A DNA stretch of 64,000 nucleotides. Origin: Chloroflexi bacterium HGW-Chloroflexi-2 (lineage in GTDB: Bacteria > Chloroflexota > Anaerolineae > Anaerolineales > Anaerolineaceae). The notes beneath the pieces are model-generated. The model searched no databases. It was given only the letters and a program-made list of their open reading frames with translations, and was not told the origin of the DNA. Position numbers and translations under genes: made by a program. This document shows positions 54,361-61,987 of the stretch, in pieces. Numbering within the stretch: position 1 is the stretch's first letter; each line of letters opens with the position of its first letter. The DNA is taken from positions 62,001 through 126,000 of the forward strand of contig PHBY01000008.1 in NCBI GenBank assembly GCA_002840735.1, written 5' to 3'.

Positions 54361-54759
54361 TTACATCAACCAGCGAGCAATAAAAAAACTCGCCAGGCTG
54401 ACCAGTAAACTCAACACAGTCCCCCAGATCATATCCACCACCGTCACGATGATCGGCCAGTCTTTGATGGTTGCCAGGTTGGTGAGATCATAGGTGGCGT
54501 AAGTGATCAAGCCGAATAACGCCGCCCGGATCAGGGTCATCTGCAAAGAGCCTTCTTTCACCCCCGGCACCACCACAAACACCAGAATTCCCAGAATGAA
54601 GAGCAGATAGAAAATGATGGCTGCCAGCCAGTTGGTGGGACCCATCAAAAAGCCCAGATGCTTTGCATAAAATGTGCGTGCGACTACTCCCAACCAGAGC
54701 ATGTCAATCGCAAAAAATACCAGCAGGGTGGCAAAATATAGTTTTATATAAGTGACCAT
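54361..54759 (-). CDS. DUF2177 family membrane protein
   Basis: The 132-residue protein has four membrane helices. The DUF2177 hallmarks are FFAIDMLWLGVVARTFYAKH near the N terminus and FGLITYATYDLTNLATIKDW in the third helix region. Function is unknown. The family is the strongest reported genomic neighbour of heliorhodopsins, and here it lies upstream of a heliorhodopsin remnant on the same strand, separated by the palindrome array. GGAGGGAG precedes the ATG. It follows the phosphatase gene by 34 bases and is probably co-transcribed with it. Confidence 0.93.
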   Translation of the reverse strand: MVTYIKLYFATLLVFFAIDMLWLGVVARTFYAKHLGFLMGPTNWLAAIIFYLLFILGILVFVVVPGVKEGSLQMTLIRAALFGLITYATYDLTNLATIKDWPIIVTVVDMIWGTVLSLLVSLASFFIARWLM

Positions 54760-54793
54760 CGCTCTCCCTCCAATTCAGCAAGTTAACGATTGA

Positions 54794-55408
54794 TTATTCA
54801 CCCGATGTAAACTCCAACAACATCCAACGATGTTGGTCAGGATAATATGCCAGACGAACATAGCCGGTATCCCCAAAAGAGATCGCAAATCCTTGCGGGT
54901 TGACCATGGGGGTTGCTCCCATCATGGTCTGTAAAGCCGTATTGAGAATGCCACTATGAGCCACCACCAGATAGAAGCCGGGACCGCGCTGTACCAGCTT
55001 CTGCACCACTCTGGCAGCCCGGCTGTAGATATCCCAACCGCTCTCTCCAGTGCCTGCCAGGGGCATATAAGGTGTACGAAAGGCTGGTTTGGGATATCTT
55101 TCTTCCGCCACATCGAAGGGCAGTCCCGCTAACGGACCATTGTCCCATTCCATCCAATCGGGATTATCCTCGACCCGGGTGCCCAGGGTAGACCCGATGA
55201 TTCGAGCCGTCTCGTTGGCGCGTTGCAGCGTGCTGGCGATGATGAGGTCAAACTGAAACCCACGCTGCAGAAAATCCTGTGCGCGCTTGTGCACCTGTTC
55301 TCGCCCCAACTCGGTCAAGGGGGAATCGTAGCGCCCCTCATGTACACCTTCATCGTCTGCCTGAGAACGGCCATGTCGTAGGAGAGTTATCAGAATTTTA
55401 TTTTCCAT
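54794..55408 (-). CDS. Histidine phosphatase family protein
   Basis: The 204-residue protein has the catalytic LLRHGRSQADDEG motif near the N terminus and the second histidine in YLVVAHSGILNTALQ. Intermediate family segments are DSPLTELGREQVHKRA, IIASTLQRANETARI and EWDNGPLAG. It belongs to the phosphoglycerate-mutase-like branch 1 and could be a broad phosphatase; the substrate is unknown. It is co-oriented with the DUF2177 gene. Confidence 0.94.
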   Translation of the reverse strand: MENKILITLLRHGRSQADDEGVHEGRYDSPLTELGREQVHKRAQDFLQRGFQFDLIIASTLQRANETARIIGSTLGTRVEDNPDWMEWDNGPLAGLPFDVAEERYPKPAFRTPYMPLAGTGESGWDIYSRAARVVQKLVQRGPGFYLVVAHSGILNTALQTMMGATPMVNPQGFAISFGDTGYVRLAYYPDQHRWMLLEFTSGE

Positions 55409-55484
55409 AGAATTAATTGTAGAGGGAATTAAACGTTTGTATCAGGGATATGTAATGTGTTTTGACATAGTTATCACAGCTTGT

Positions 55485-56006
55485 TCAACTTTCTAATATT
55501 TTGATCATGTGGATGTCATTCGGCTCCAGAGCATACAACTCCGGATGCGCATCCAGTGTCGGGACAAATCCCTGACTGATGTAAAACCCCACCGCGGATT
55601 GGGATTCTGTGGCGGAGACATACAGGTAGGTATGTCCATCTGCGATCGCCTGTCGCTCCAGCAGTTGTGTCAGGTGGGATGTGATGCCTTGCTGGCGGTG
55701 ATCCTTGTCCACGAACAGGGCATCCAGTTGCGCCATGTCCTTGGTCAGGTAGGGACGGTAGACGATGATGCCAACCATCACCTCACCCTCAAAGGCTCCC
55801 CAGGTTTTGACGCCCGGAAGAGTGAGTACGCTGGCCCAGTTTTCCTGCCAGGTTTCGGCGGTGCGCGGGGGACGATCCCAGACGAGGGGTTGGGTGACCA
55901 GTTTTTCGTCCTGCCAGAGATAAATGAGCTCGCCATGTTCCGAGACATCCACTTCCAGGATGTGCTGGTGTATTTCTTCGATGGTGATTTCGCGATAGGT
56001 GATCAT
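55485..56006 (-). CDS. GNAT-family N-acetyltransferase
   Basis: The 173-residue protein has the GNAT core: VGIIVYRPYL, AQLDALFVDKDHRQQGITSH with the Q/R-x-x-G-x-G/A-like acetyl-CoA loop (RQQGIT), and a C-terminal YLYVSATESQSAVGFYISQGF. The acceptor is unknown. AAGGACA precedes the ATG. It appears monocistronic, followed at 56007 by a gene-poor stretch. Confidence 0.9.
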   Translation of the reverse strand: MITYREITIEEIHQHILEVDVSEHGELIYLWQDEKLVTQPLVWDRPPRTAETWQENWASVLTLPGVKTWGAFEGEVMVGIIVYRPYLTKDMAQLDALFVDKDHRQQGITSHLTQLLERQAIADGHTYLYVSATESQSAVGFYISQGFVPTLDAHPELYALEPNDIHMIKILES

Positions 56007-56340
56007 GGTGTTGTCCTTGTGGATTAAATTGAGTATGAAAAAGAATGAACATGCTTCGAAAATTTTGTTACCTGAATTGCCGTCAATGAATTTAAAACGA
56101 ATACACGAATATCAAAAGAGTACTATACCAACGGATAAAATGTTTCGAATAGTTTCATGCTTTGCCGGGTAATCTTTTCAAATTATGTTAAAACTCAAAT
56201 AATTTTATCATTTATGTTTTCTTGAAGAATGGAATATGAAACAAAAACTCAATTCAGCATATGGTCAAATACTAACCTTACTAGTATGGACCTTTATTCG
56301 AGAATTCGTGTTCTTATTCGTGGATGGCATTTCTGATATT
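56007..56340. other. Gene-poor AT-rich stretch
   Basis: These 334 bases contain no frame with convincing coding character. A plus-strand frame from 56236 overlaps the minus-strand fragment at 56341-56562 and has no ribosome site. No hairpin with a T-run was seen. The stretch opens the decayed zone that reaches to about 57.7 kb. Confidence 0.5.
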
Positions 56341-56562
56341 TCAATTATCCTCGAAATTTCTCAGACCATACTTCCGATTCTTATGCCTCCTGGCTCTCCT
56401 GATCTTGCGGTTGGCGATGATCTCCTCTTCTGTAAGATCGAGATCATCTTCTATGGATTCCGGATCTTCAGATGTGATTAATGCCTGGATTGTTTGCTGA
56501 AGTTGCTGTTTACTTTTCTTCTGCACCCGGGCATAGGTCTCTTTTTCGTTGTGAATTTTCAC
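56341..56562 (-). CDS. Small charged hypothetical protein or C-terminal gene fragment
   Basis: The 73-codon frame encodes a very charged helical product (KETYARVQKKSKQQLQQTIQ, then EDPESIEDDLDLTEEEIIAN and a basic RRARRHKNRKYGLR). The only start is a GTG with no properly spaced ribosome site, and the frame stays open upstream to a stop at 56592. It therefore looks like the 3' end of a lost gene. I do not recognise the family. Confidence 0.35.
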   Translation of the reverse strand: MKIHNEKETYARVQKKSKQQLQQTIQALITSEDPESIEDDLDLTEEEIIANRKIRRARRHKNRKYGLRNFEDN

Positions 56563-56575
56563 CTCTTCCGCCGCA

Positions 56576-56722
56576 ATGGATGGAAATGTTTACAACACTG
56601 GTGGTAATGGTAGTGGAATGCCAGCAGTGCATGGCGTGGATGGTAAAACCTTTGGCTCAATGGTCAGTGGTCTGGCACAAATGTACCCGGGTGCAGTAGC
56701 CGGTCATGTAGGCGGAAAATAA
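56576..56722 (+). pseudogene. Short plus-strand fragment, probably a gene remnant
   Basis: A 48-codon frame reads MDGNVYNTGGNGSGMPAVHG and then VDGKTFGSMVSGLAQMYPGA, ending GGK. It has protein-like composition and is followed about 50 bases later by a good terminator, which suggests the end of a real transcript. No ribosome site precedes the ATG, and its 5' end collides with the opposite fragment at 56341-56592. Family unknown. Confidence 0.35.
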
Positions 56723-56770
56723 TTCCCTTTTCCACTCTGATTTCTCTCCATCAGATCTCCTTCATAAAAT

Positions 56771-56800
56771 AGCCCCAGACCAGCGGGGCTTTTATTTTTC
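56771..56800 (+). terminator. Intrinsic terminator
   Basis: AGCCCC (56771-56776) pairs with GGGGCT (56785-56790), and TTTATTTTTC follows. It ends the transcript of the plus-strand fragment at 56576-56722. Confidence 0.8.
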
Positions 56801-56912
56801 TATTGATTGGCGGGGGTGCCCATATTATCCAGAAAATCAAGCACGATTTTTCGGTTTGTTTCTCCACATCTGATCTACAATTAACCAATTATTTCTTGTC
56901 AGGTGGTCAAAG

Positions 56913-57338
56913 ATGGACGAATTAACTCAAACGCTGCTGGTGATTCTGGTGACAATCCTGTTGGTCATCCTCATTTTTGTTCTGGTACGCCGCAATCGCT
57001 CCGAGCAGGAGAAACGGCTGGCGCAAATGGCGCTGGAACGGGGTTGGAAGCTGGAACTTGTCAAAGAGAGATTGGCATTTGGCCAACGCATTCACCATCA
57101 AGATTGGGTGATCGAGTTGTTGACTGAGTCCAGTGGCAAGCCGGAAGCGGAAGGATCCAGCAATGTGGCAGCATCCACGCTCTGGCGTGCACCAGGGTCC
57201 GGGAGTACCATTCTGATTGGTCCACGTACTGCGCAGATCAACCTGGGTGGTATTGATATCATCACTGGTGTGACCTACAATCCATTCCGGCAAGGGATCA
57301 CCACCCGTCCAGAAGAGCCCATTGGCATAGATTTATAG
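56913..57338 (+). CDS. Hypothetical membrane-anchored protein, 3' end possibly rearranged
   Basis: The 141-residue product has an N-terminal helix (LLVILVTILLVILIFVLV), a basic-acidic coiled segment and a C-terminal beta-rich domain (ILIGPRTAQINLGGIDIITG). I do not recognise the family. Its last codons, encoding EEPIGIDL, are antisense to DNA that still encodes IYANGL of the esterase remnant on the other strand. The present C terminus may therefore be a product of a rearrangement near 57315. A weak AGGTGG lies upstream of the ATG. Confidence 0.6.
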   Translation: MDELTQTLLVILVTILLVILIFVLVRRNRSEQEKRLAQMALERGWKLELVKERLAFGQRIHHQDWVIELLTESSGKPEAEGSSNVAASTLWRAPGSGSTILIGPRTAQINLGGIDIITGVTYNPFRQGITTRPEEPIGIDL

Positions 57339-57703
57339 CCGATCAACGTAGTATTCTTGTTGTAGTTGATCAATCAGATCCGCGATGAATTGCATATCCA
57401 GCAGGCTTTCTTCCAGTCGATTGGTACGCCAGCGTAGCGGGAAACCTGATCCGCGCGGATACACAACGATAAAGTTTTCCTCATCCGCCAGCTCATTCCA
57501 GTGGCTGAGTTTCATCTGATGCGCGGCCATTCCGCAAAACCATGGATGCAGATAATCAAAGGCGTTGGGATGGCAGGATCATACCCCTCCGGAACATGCA
57601 ACAAGTACTTGCGGGCTTCTCCCGAGGTGATCACTTCGTCATCCTGCTGGTTAATGATGACAAAAATGATGGCTGCTAAAACCAAAACGATTACAGCCGA
57701 ATG
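57315..57703 (-). pseudogene. Remnant of a polyhydroxybutyrate-depolymerase/feruloyl-esterase-like gene
   Basis: A signal-anchor-like stretch (IVLVLAAIIFVIINQQ) is followed by SGEARKYLLHVPEGYDPAIP and LIICIHGFAEWP. The frame then shifts, by one missing base near 57525, into AHQMKLSHWNELADEENFIV and VYPRGSG. It continues to FIADLIDQLQQEYYVD. A stop occurs at 57333, but homologous-looking IYANGL continues for about 18 bases. The catalytic-serine half is gone. There is no start codon after the upstream TAG. The original enzyme was an alpha/beta-hydrolase. Confidence 0.68.
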
Positions 57704-57765
57704 CTAAATGTTAATAAGAGGATTTTTAGAATTTTTTGATGATCTTCATCATTTTCCAATAAAGA

Positions 57766-58674
57766 TTATTGATTGTCCTTCCAGTGAAATAAACGTTCTG
57801 CCAGATTCGAGATTTCCGCGCGCATCACCAGCTTCTCCAGCCAGTGCTGGGGGATACCGGTTTCTCCATAAAATGCTCCGGCCACCTGTCCACACACAGC
57901 GGCTGTGGTATCGGCATCATCGCCCAGGTTGACCGCCTGGAGAATGGCTGCTTCGAAACTATCAGTCGTCCAGAAACTCCACAGGGCTGCTTCCAGACTC
58001 TGGACCACATAGCCTGTGCCCTGAATCTGGCTTTCAGCTTTCTCAAAATAATCCCCAAACGATATTTCTTTCAAAGCTTCAGAGGTAAGTGGTATCAGAT
58101 CTCTCTCCACCAGCACATCAACTCTATTTTTTCCCTGAAAAGCACGATAGATCACGCCAGCTAAAATCTGGCAGGCTTCCAGACATTCCAGAGTTGCATG
58201 CGTGGTGCGTGAACTCTTAACTGAATAATGCAGAACCGCTTCCAGATCAGGGTAATACAGCATCACCACGGGTGCCAGGCGCATGATGGAGCCATTTCCA
58301 GCAGAATATGGATCGATTCTGCCACTCATGGGATCACCGGTGATATGGAATTCTTCCAGCGCTATTTGGGTGGTATTACCGATATCAAAACACCTGCCGA
58401 TGCTGCTCAGATAACCTTCCTTATACCAGCGCCAGTAACGTTCCATCTGGTCCTGTGCATCGAAGCCGTTCTTTTCCAGCAGGCTGGTCGCCAGGCAGAG
58501 TGCCATGGAGGTGTCATCGGTCCAGGCGCCGGAGGGAACACCAAAAGGACCGCCACCGGTCATATCTGTGACCGGCTCAAATGTGTCGCGTGGTTTAAAT
58601 TCGACAGTTGTGCCAACTGCGTCACCAACAGCCAGCCCCAACAAACAACCACGAAAGCGATCGAGCAGTTCCAT
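57766..58674 (-). CDS. ADP-ribosylglycohydrolase family protein
   Basis: The 302-residue protein matches the DraG/ARH fold: DRFRGCLLGLAVGDAVGTTV at the N terminus, GAWTDDTSMALCLATSL with the metal-binding T-D-D, GNGSIMRLAPV, and late AVNLGDDADTTAAVCGQVAG carrying the second D-D-A-D-T metal motif. It should remove ADP-ribose from a protein or small molecule using two Mg ions. AAAGGAGG precedes the ATG. No nitrogenase or DraT partner is present. The macro-domain protein at 30471 is functionally related. Confidence 0.95.
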   Translation of the reverse strand: MELLDRFRGCLLGLAVGDAVGTTVEFKPRDTFEPVTDMTGGGPFGVPSGAWTDDTSMALCLATSLLEKNGFDAQDQMERYWRWYKEGYLSSIGRCFDIGNTTQIALEEFHITGDPMSGRIDPYSAGNGSIMRLAPVVMLYYPDLEAVLHYSVKSSRTTHATLECLEACQILAGVIYRAFQGKNRVDVLVERDLIPLTSEALKEISFGDYFEKAESQIQGTGYVVQSLEAALWSFWTTDSFEAAILQAVNLGDDADTTAAVCGQVAGAFYGETGIPQHWLEKLVMRAEISNLAERLFHWKDNQ

Positions 58675-58800
58675 GATACCCTCCTTTAAAAAATAGCCCC
58701 TTATAATCTGATTTTATAACAAATTTTCAGGAATAGATCACACAAAGATAAATATTATTTTTATATAGGATGGAAGTGTCCTTTCAACAATTAGCGGTCA

Positions 58801-58838
58801 GGGTGTTTTTGGCGTGCGTCCGCACGCCAAAAACACCC
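58801..58838. repeat. Perfect 18-bp hairpin of the GGGTGTTTTT type
   Basis: GGGTGTTTTTGGCGTGCG (58801-58818) pairs perfectly with CGCACGCCAAAAACACCC (58821-58838) around two bases. It lies in a 230-base gap with no gene, between the ARH gene start and the antitoxin-like gene. It has no T-run after it. The outer ten bases match the hairpin at 53211. Confidence 0.8.
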
Positions 58839-58904
58839 GCTTGCCCCGATTTATTGAGATGATACGGATGGAAGCAGTATGATAAATCGAAAATAATACT
58901 TAAA

Positions 58905-59096
58905 TCATGCTTCATCCCAAAACCACTCTTCTGTATCAAATTCATTAAGAAGAGAATCATCAATCAGTTGATCATCTTTATTTTCAGCCATCAAAGCAAA
59001 CAGTTTTTCCCAACCCTCACGGACTGGTTTTTGAGGAATTAATTTCTCTGAGTTTGTTGGATTTTGAGCGTCTTTCACGTTGAACATTTTTTCCAC
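58905..59096 (-). CDS. MazE-like antitoxin tail lacking the AbrB DNA-binding domain
   Basis: The 63-residue product (GTG start) ends in PVREGWEKLFALMAENKDDQ and DTEEWFWDEA. This is the pattern P-R-E-G-W-x-x-x-F-x-x-M-A-x-x-x-D-D and D-x-x-E-W-x-W of MazE-type antitoxins, the part that binds the toxin. The usual SpoVT/AbrB N-terminal domain is absent; only 24 unrelated residues precede the motif. No MazF/PemK toxin gene follows. It is probably a remnant of a toxin-antitoxin module, or a stand-alone toxin-binding peptide. Confidence 0.55.
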   Translation of the reverse strand: MEKMFNVKDAQNPTNSEKLIPQKPVREGWEKLFALMAENKDDQLIDDSLLNEFDTEEWFWDEA

Positions 59097-59169
59097 AAAA
59101 TCTGATTAATAATCGATTTTATTTTACATGATCTTAAGAATCACATTCATCTTTGTTAGGAAAATTAAA

Positions 59170-59202
59170 CAACCAGATCTGGATTTTTTCCAGATCTGGT
59201 TG
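59170..59202. repeat. Hairpin made of a duplicated palindrome
   Basis: CAACCAGATCTGG (59170-59182) pairs with CCAGATCTGGTTG (59190-59202) around ATTTTTT. The inner CCAGATCTGG is itself a 10-base palindrome, repeated twice, the same design as elements C and D of the array at 53919. It lies 36 bases downstream of the VWA gene on the minus strand and may terminate it. Confidence 0.75.
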
Positions 59203-59238
59203 ACGGAGTTTCCCCTTTTCGCGTGTCTTGTGATGTTC

Positions 59239-60477
59239 TTATTCCCCGCGTCTGCGTTTTTCCCGGTAAGCATCGTATTGGGATGTTTTGCGGTCTGTTT
59301 CATCCAGACCCCGTTTCATACGATTGGATAGCAAATTATATTCGTCCAGCTTATCCTCAGAAAGAAAAGGTCGATTTGCCATAATGGAAGCTTTCATCAA
59401 GCGATGGGCTCTATCTCTTTCCCCGGCTCGTTCCAGTTTCAAAGCTTCGGTGGATCGATCTGCCATTTCTACAGAAGCATAGCGTTCCAAAACATCCTGC
59501 TTGCGATCTTCCTGTTGCACACTTTCTGCATCCGCAAATTTGAAGACCCAGGTTGCTTTATCTTCGATCACCTTACCGTTTTCATCTTTTGCCATCACGC
59601 TGGCTGAAAAGTCCAGTTCGCTTTTTTCGGCAGCCGGTGGGGTCAGCACTTTGAGGTATATCTCCTGGGTTTGACCTGAATAGAGATTGCCTGCAAAAAT
59701 CCTGAATTTTCCATCCTTTTTTTCGTTTGCCCATCCACCTAACAACTCAACATTGACTTGCGCCGGGATTTCCAGCTCAATCTCAACATCGGAAGCGGAG
59801 ATGGTTGCCAGTTCGTTGAACTCTTTCAGAAAAATATCCGGAATTTGCATGGGGGTTTCGATAAAGTAGAAATTACCTCTACCCTGATTGGACATTGCTT
59901 CCAGCAGGTGTTCGTTGAAGCCCAGTCCCACACCAAATGTAGAGGTGGTAACACCCCGGCTGGCTAACTCACGGGCATGCATGGCTAATTCTTCCAGATC
60001 GGTGATCCCGACATTGGCCAGTCCATCAGTCAATAGTAGTGAGCGGTTGATTGTCTTCTCCTCAGCCGCTTCTGCTACTTCATGACAACCCTGCAGCCAA
60101 CCGCCACTTAAATTGGTGGTTCCGCCAATGCGAATATCTTGAATCAAGCGCTTCATTTCATTGCGATTCGCACCCGTCATTCTGATGCTGGAGGAAAGCA
60201 GATGCACCTGATCATCATAGGCAACCAGCGCACAGCGATCATTTTCTTCCAGCCGGTCCACAACAAAAGCCGCTGCTTGTTTGACATACTCCAGCTTTTC
60301 GCCGGACATTGAACCACTGCGGTCGATCACCAATGCCAGGTTGAGCGGGGGGCGGGATTTGGTGGTCTCAATGGTGGGTGCCTGAATGCTGATCTCCAGC
60401 ACTCTTTGAGAGGGAACTTCCCGAGCGATTAATGTCTGTTCAGAATTCAAAGATAATTTTAGTGAGTTTTTTTCCAT
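59239..60477 (-). CDS. von Willebrand factor type A domain protein
   Basis: The 412-residue protein has a VWA domain from about residue 43, with MIDAS motif LVIDRSGSMSGEKLEYVK, Thr in GGTTNLSGGW and Asp in LLLTDGLANVGIT. A beta-rich region (about 230-330) and a C-terminal charged helix (KLERAGERDRAHRLMKASIM, MKRGLDETDRKTSQYD) follow. There is no signal peptide, so it is predicted cytoplasmic. It should bind a partner protein through the metal site. It follows a MerR-type regulator gene by nine bases; the pair is probably one operon. Confidence 0.92.
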   Translation of the reverse strand: MEKNSLKLSLNSEQTLIAREVPSQRVLEISIQAPTIETTKSRPPLNLALVIDRSGSMSGEKLEYVKQAAAFVVDRLEENDRCALVAYDDQVHLLSSSIRMTGANRNEMKRLIQDIRIGGTTNLSGGWLQGCHEVAEAAEEKTINRSLLLTDGLANVGITDLEELAMHARELASRGVTTSTFGVGLGFNEHLLEAMSNQGRGNFYFIETPMQIPDIFLKEFNELATISASDVEIELEIPAQVNVELLGGWANEKKDGKFRIFAGNLYSGQTQEIYLKVLTPPAAEKSELDFSASVMAKDENGKVIEDKATWVFKFADAESVQQEDRKQDVLERYASVEMADRSTEALKLERAGERDRAHRLMKASIMANRPFLSEDKLDEYNLLSNRMKRGLDETDRKTSQYDAYREKRRRGE

Positions 60478-60486
60478 TTTTACCTT

Positions 60487-61083
60487 CTATTGTTTTGTGA
60501 ATATTTTTTTGGCATACGAAATGAGTTGTTGAATTCTATGGTTGGTATCCGAGTCAGTGGGATAGCGCAGGTGCATTTCAACGCCTGGTGCCAGAATGAT
60601 GCGTTGCCAGTTTTCAACATCATCTGGGGAGATCGGCAATGGAATTTGTAAGTTATCCAGGTCCTCGTGGATTTGCGGTGGTCGTCTGGAATGCAATTGA
60701 TTGGATCGAAATTTGGTCTGCGTTTCCATCAGGTTGGAGATGTAATTTAAAGCATCTGACTCTTTGCTTTTTTGGATTGGTGGTAAGTTTTCTTCCATAT
60801 ACTCGATTTTGTGTGTCTGAGTCTTTTCCATCAATCGTAGTTTGACCTCTTCATCACTGAGTGAAAGCATGATCTGTCTGATTTCTTTTAAGGGTAAATA
60901 GGCTTCTTTCATGCGCAGGATTAATTCCAATCTCCGTAAATGGTTTTCGTCATAATATGCATATTTCCCATCGGTATCAGGTTGGGGGAGCAAGCCCTCA
61001 CTGGTGTAATAACGTATGGTCCTTACGGTTGTGTCTGCTCGTTTTGCCAGTTCGTTAATCAAATAGCGCGCTTTTTCTAACAT
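60487..61083 (-). CDS. MerR-family transcriptional regulator
   Basis: The 198-residue protein has a MerR DNA-binding domain at residues 7-75: YLINELAKRADTTVRTIRYY, then EGLLPQP and a wing with RRLELILRMKEAYLPLKEIR. A linker helix (EEVKLRLMEK) and an effector region of about 100 residues with no cysteines follow, so metal sensing is unlikely. It precedes the VWA gene, which is likely its target. Palindromes ATTACGTAAT and ATTACGCAAT upstream may be its operators. Confidence 0.93.
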   Translation of the reverse strand: MLEKARYLINELAKRADTTVRTIRYYTSEGLLPQPDTDGKYAYYDENHLRRLELILRMKEAYLPLKEIRQIMLSLSDEEVKLRLMEKTQTHKIEYMEENLPPIQKSKESDALNYISNLMETQTKFRSNQLHSRRPPQIHEDLDNLQIPLPISPDDVENWQRIILAPGVEMHLRYPTDSDTNHRIQQLISYAKKIFTKQ

Positions 61084-61127
61084 TCAATCACCTGTATTTT
61101 TCTTTCCGGATAATTTTATAATAACAG

Positions 61128-61176
61128 TATTACGTAATAATGTCAATAAGGAATTTTGTCATGTAAATTACGCAAT
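61128..61176. promoter_or_regulatory. Paired TTACGTAA-like palindromes, candidate MerR operators
   Basis: TATTACGTAATA (61128-61139) is a perfect 12-base palindrome, and ATTACGCAAT (61167-61176) differs from its core in one base. The two are 38 bases apart, in the gap between the divergent MerR and TetR genes. Confidence 0.4.
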
Positions 61177-61212
61177 AACCTGGAGATTTCTTGTAAAAAA
61201 ACCAAAAAATCC

Positions 61213-61241
61213 TTGACAGCTGGAATGATTGGTGATTTAAT
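61213..61241 (+). promoter_or_regulatory. Predicted promoter of the TetR-ABC exporter operon
   Basis: TTGACA (61213-61218) is followed after exactly 17 bases by TTTAAT (61236-61241). It lies 42 bases upstream of the tetR start codon and abuts the operator at 61241-61274. Confidence 0.65.
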
Positions 61242-61274
61242 ATGACCGATCAGTCATATGACTGGGTAGTCATA
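61241..61274. promoter_or_regulatory. TetR-type operator
   Basis: TATGACCGATCAGTCAT and the mirrored ATGACTGGGTAGTCATA form a 34-base inverted repeat, matching at 13 of 17 positions. It begins at the -10 element and ends 8 bases before the tetR start codon, so the repressor would block transcription of its own operon. Confidence 0.65.
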
Positions 61275-61282
61275 AGGAGATT

Positions 61283-61936
61283 ATGCCACAACAAACATTT
61301 TTTAATTTGCCGGATGAAAAAAGGCAGCTCATTCTGGATCTGGCCATTGAGGAATTTGCGCAACATGATTACAAAAACGCCTCTATTTCCAATCTGGTTG
61401 CCCGGGCAGGGATTGCCAAGGGGAGCTTTTATCAATATTTTGAGGATAAACGCGATTTATACCTATATCTAATTCAAATCGCTGGTGAAGAAAAAAAACG
61501 CTTTTTGGAACAAAAATCACCTCCTAATCCAGGTATGCACCTGTTTGATTTCCTGCGCTGGGCGATGAGTGAAGGCGCTCGCTTTGAGTTTTCCAATCCT
61601 TTGTTGGCTCAGGTAGCCTACCGTGCCTTATTCAGTGATCGACCCTTTGGGAATGATCCATTTAATCAGTTGCAGGATATGGTCATGGCATATTACCTCA
61701 GCCTGGTGCAACTGGGAAAATCACAGGGTGTAATCGAAGGGGATCTGGATGATTCGCTGGTAGTTTTTCTACTCAGCACGATATTCAACAATTTCGGTAA
61801 ATTTGTTTTGGAAAGTCAAAAAATCGCGCCTACAGATCTGGCCAGCGGATCGGTAGATTATCGTTCTGTAAATATGGATGAATTAGCTGGGCAATTAATC
61901 GCTATTCTTCAACGCGGGCTGGCACCCAGAAATTAG
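61283..61936 (+). CDS. TetR/AcrR-family transcriptional regulator
   Basis: The 217-residue protein has the N-terminal HTH: ILDLAIEEFAQHDYKNASIS, NLVARAGIAKGSFYQYFEDK and RDLYLYLIQI. The C-terminal helical domain binds an unknown ligand. AAGGAG precedes the ATG, which lies just after the operator palindrome, so autorepression is likely. It leads an operon with an ABC ATPase and at least two permeases, and its ligand is probably their export substrate. Confidence 0.94.
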   Translation: MPQQTFFNLPDEKRQLILDLAIEEFAQHDYKNASISNLVARAGIAKGSFYQYFEDKRDLYLYLIQIAGEEKKRFLEQKSPPNPGMHLFDFLRWAMSEGARFEFSNPLLAQVAYRALFSDRPFGNDPFNQLQDMVMAYYLSLVQLGKSQGVIEGDLDDSLVVFLLSTIFNNFGKFVLESQKIAPTDLASGSVDYRSVNMDELAGQLIAILQRGLAPRN

Positions 61937-61987
61937 AAAGCAAAAAAACCATCATATTTTGATGTTATTGTCATTAAAGGAGCGCTC

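Noticed and set aside
56236-56481. 81-codon plus-strand frame
   Set aside because: No ribosome site, unlikely composition, and it overlaps the opposite-strand fragment; no family resemblance.
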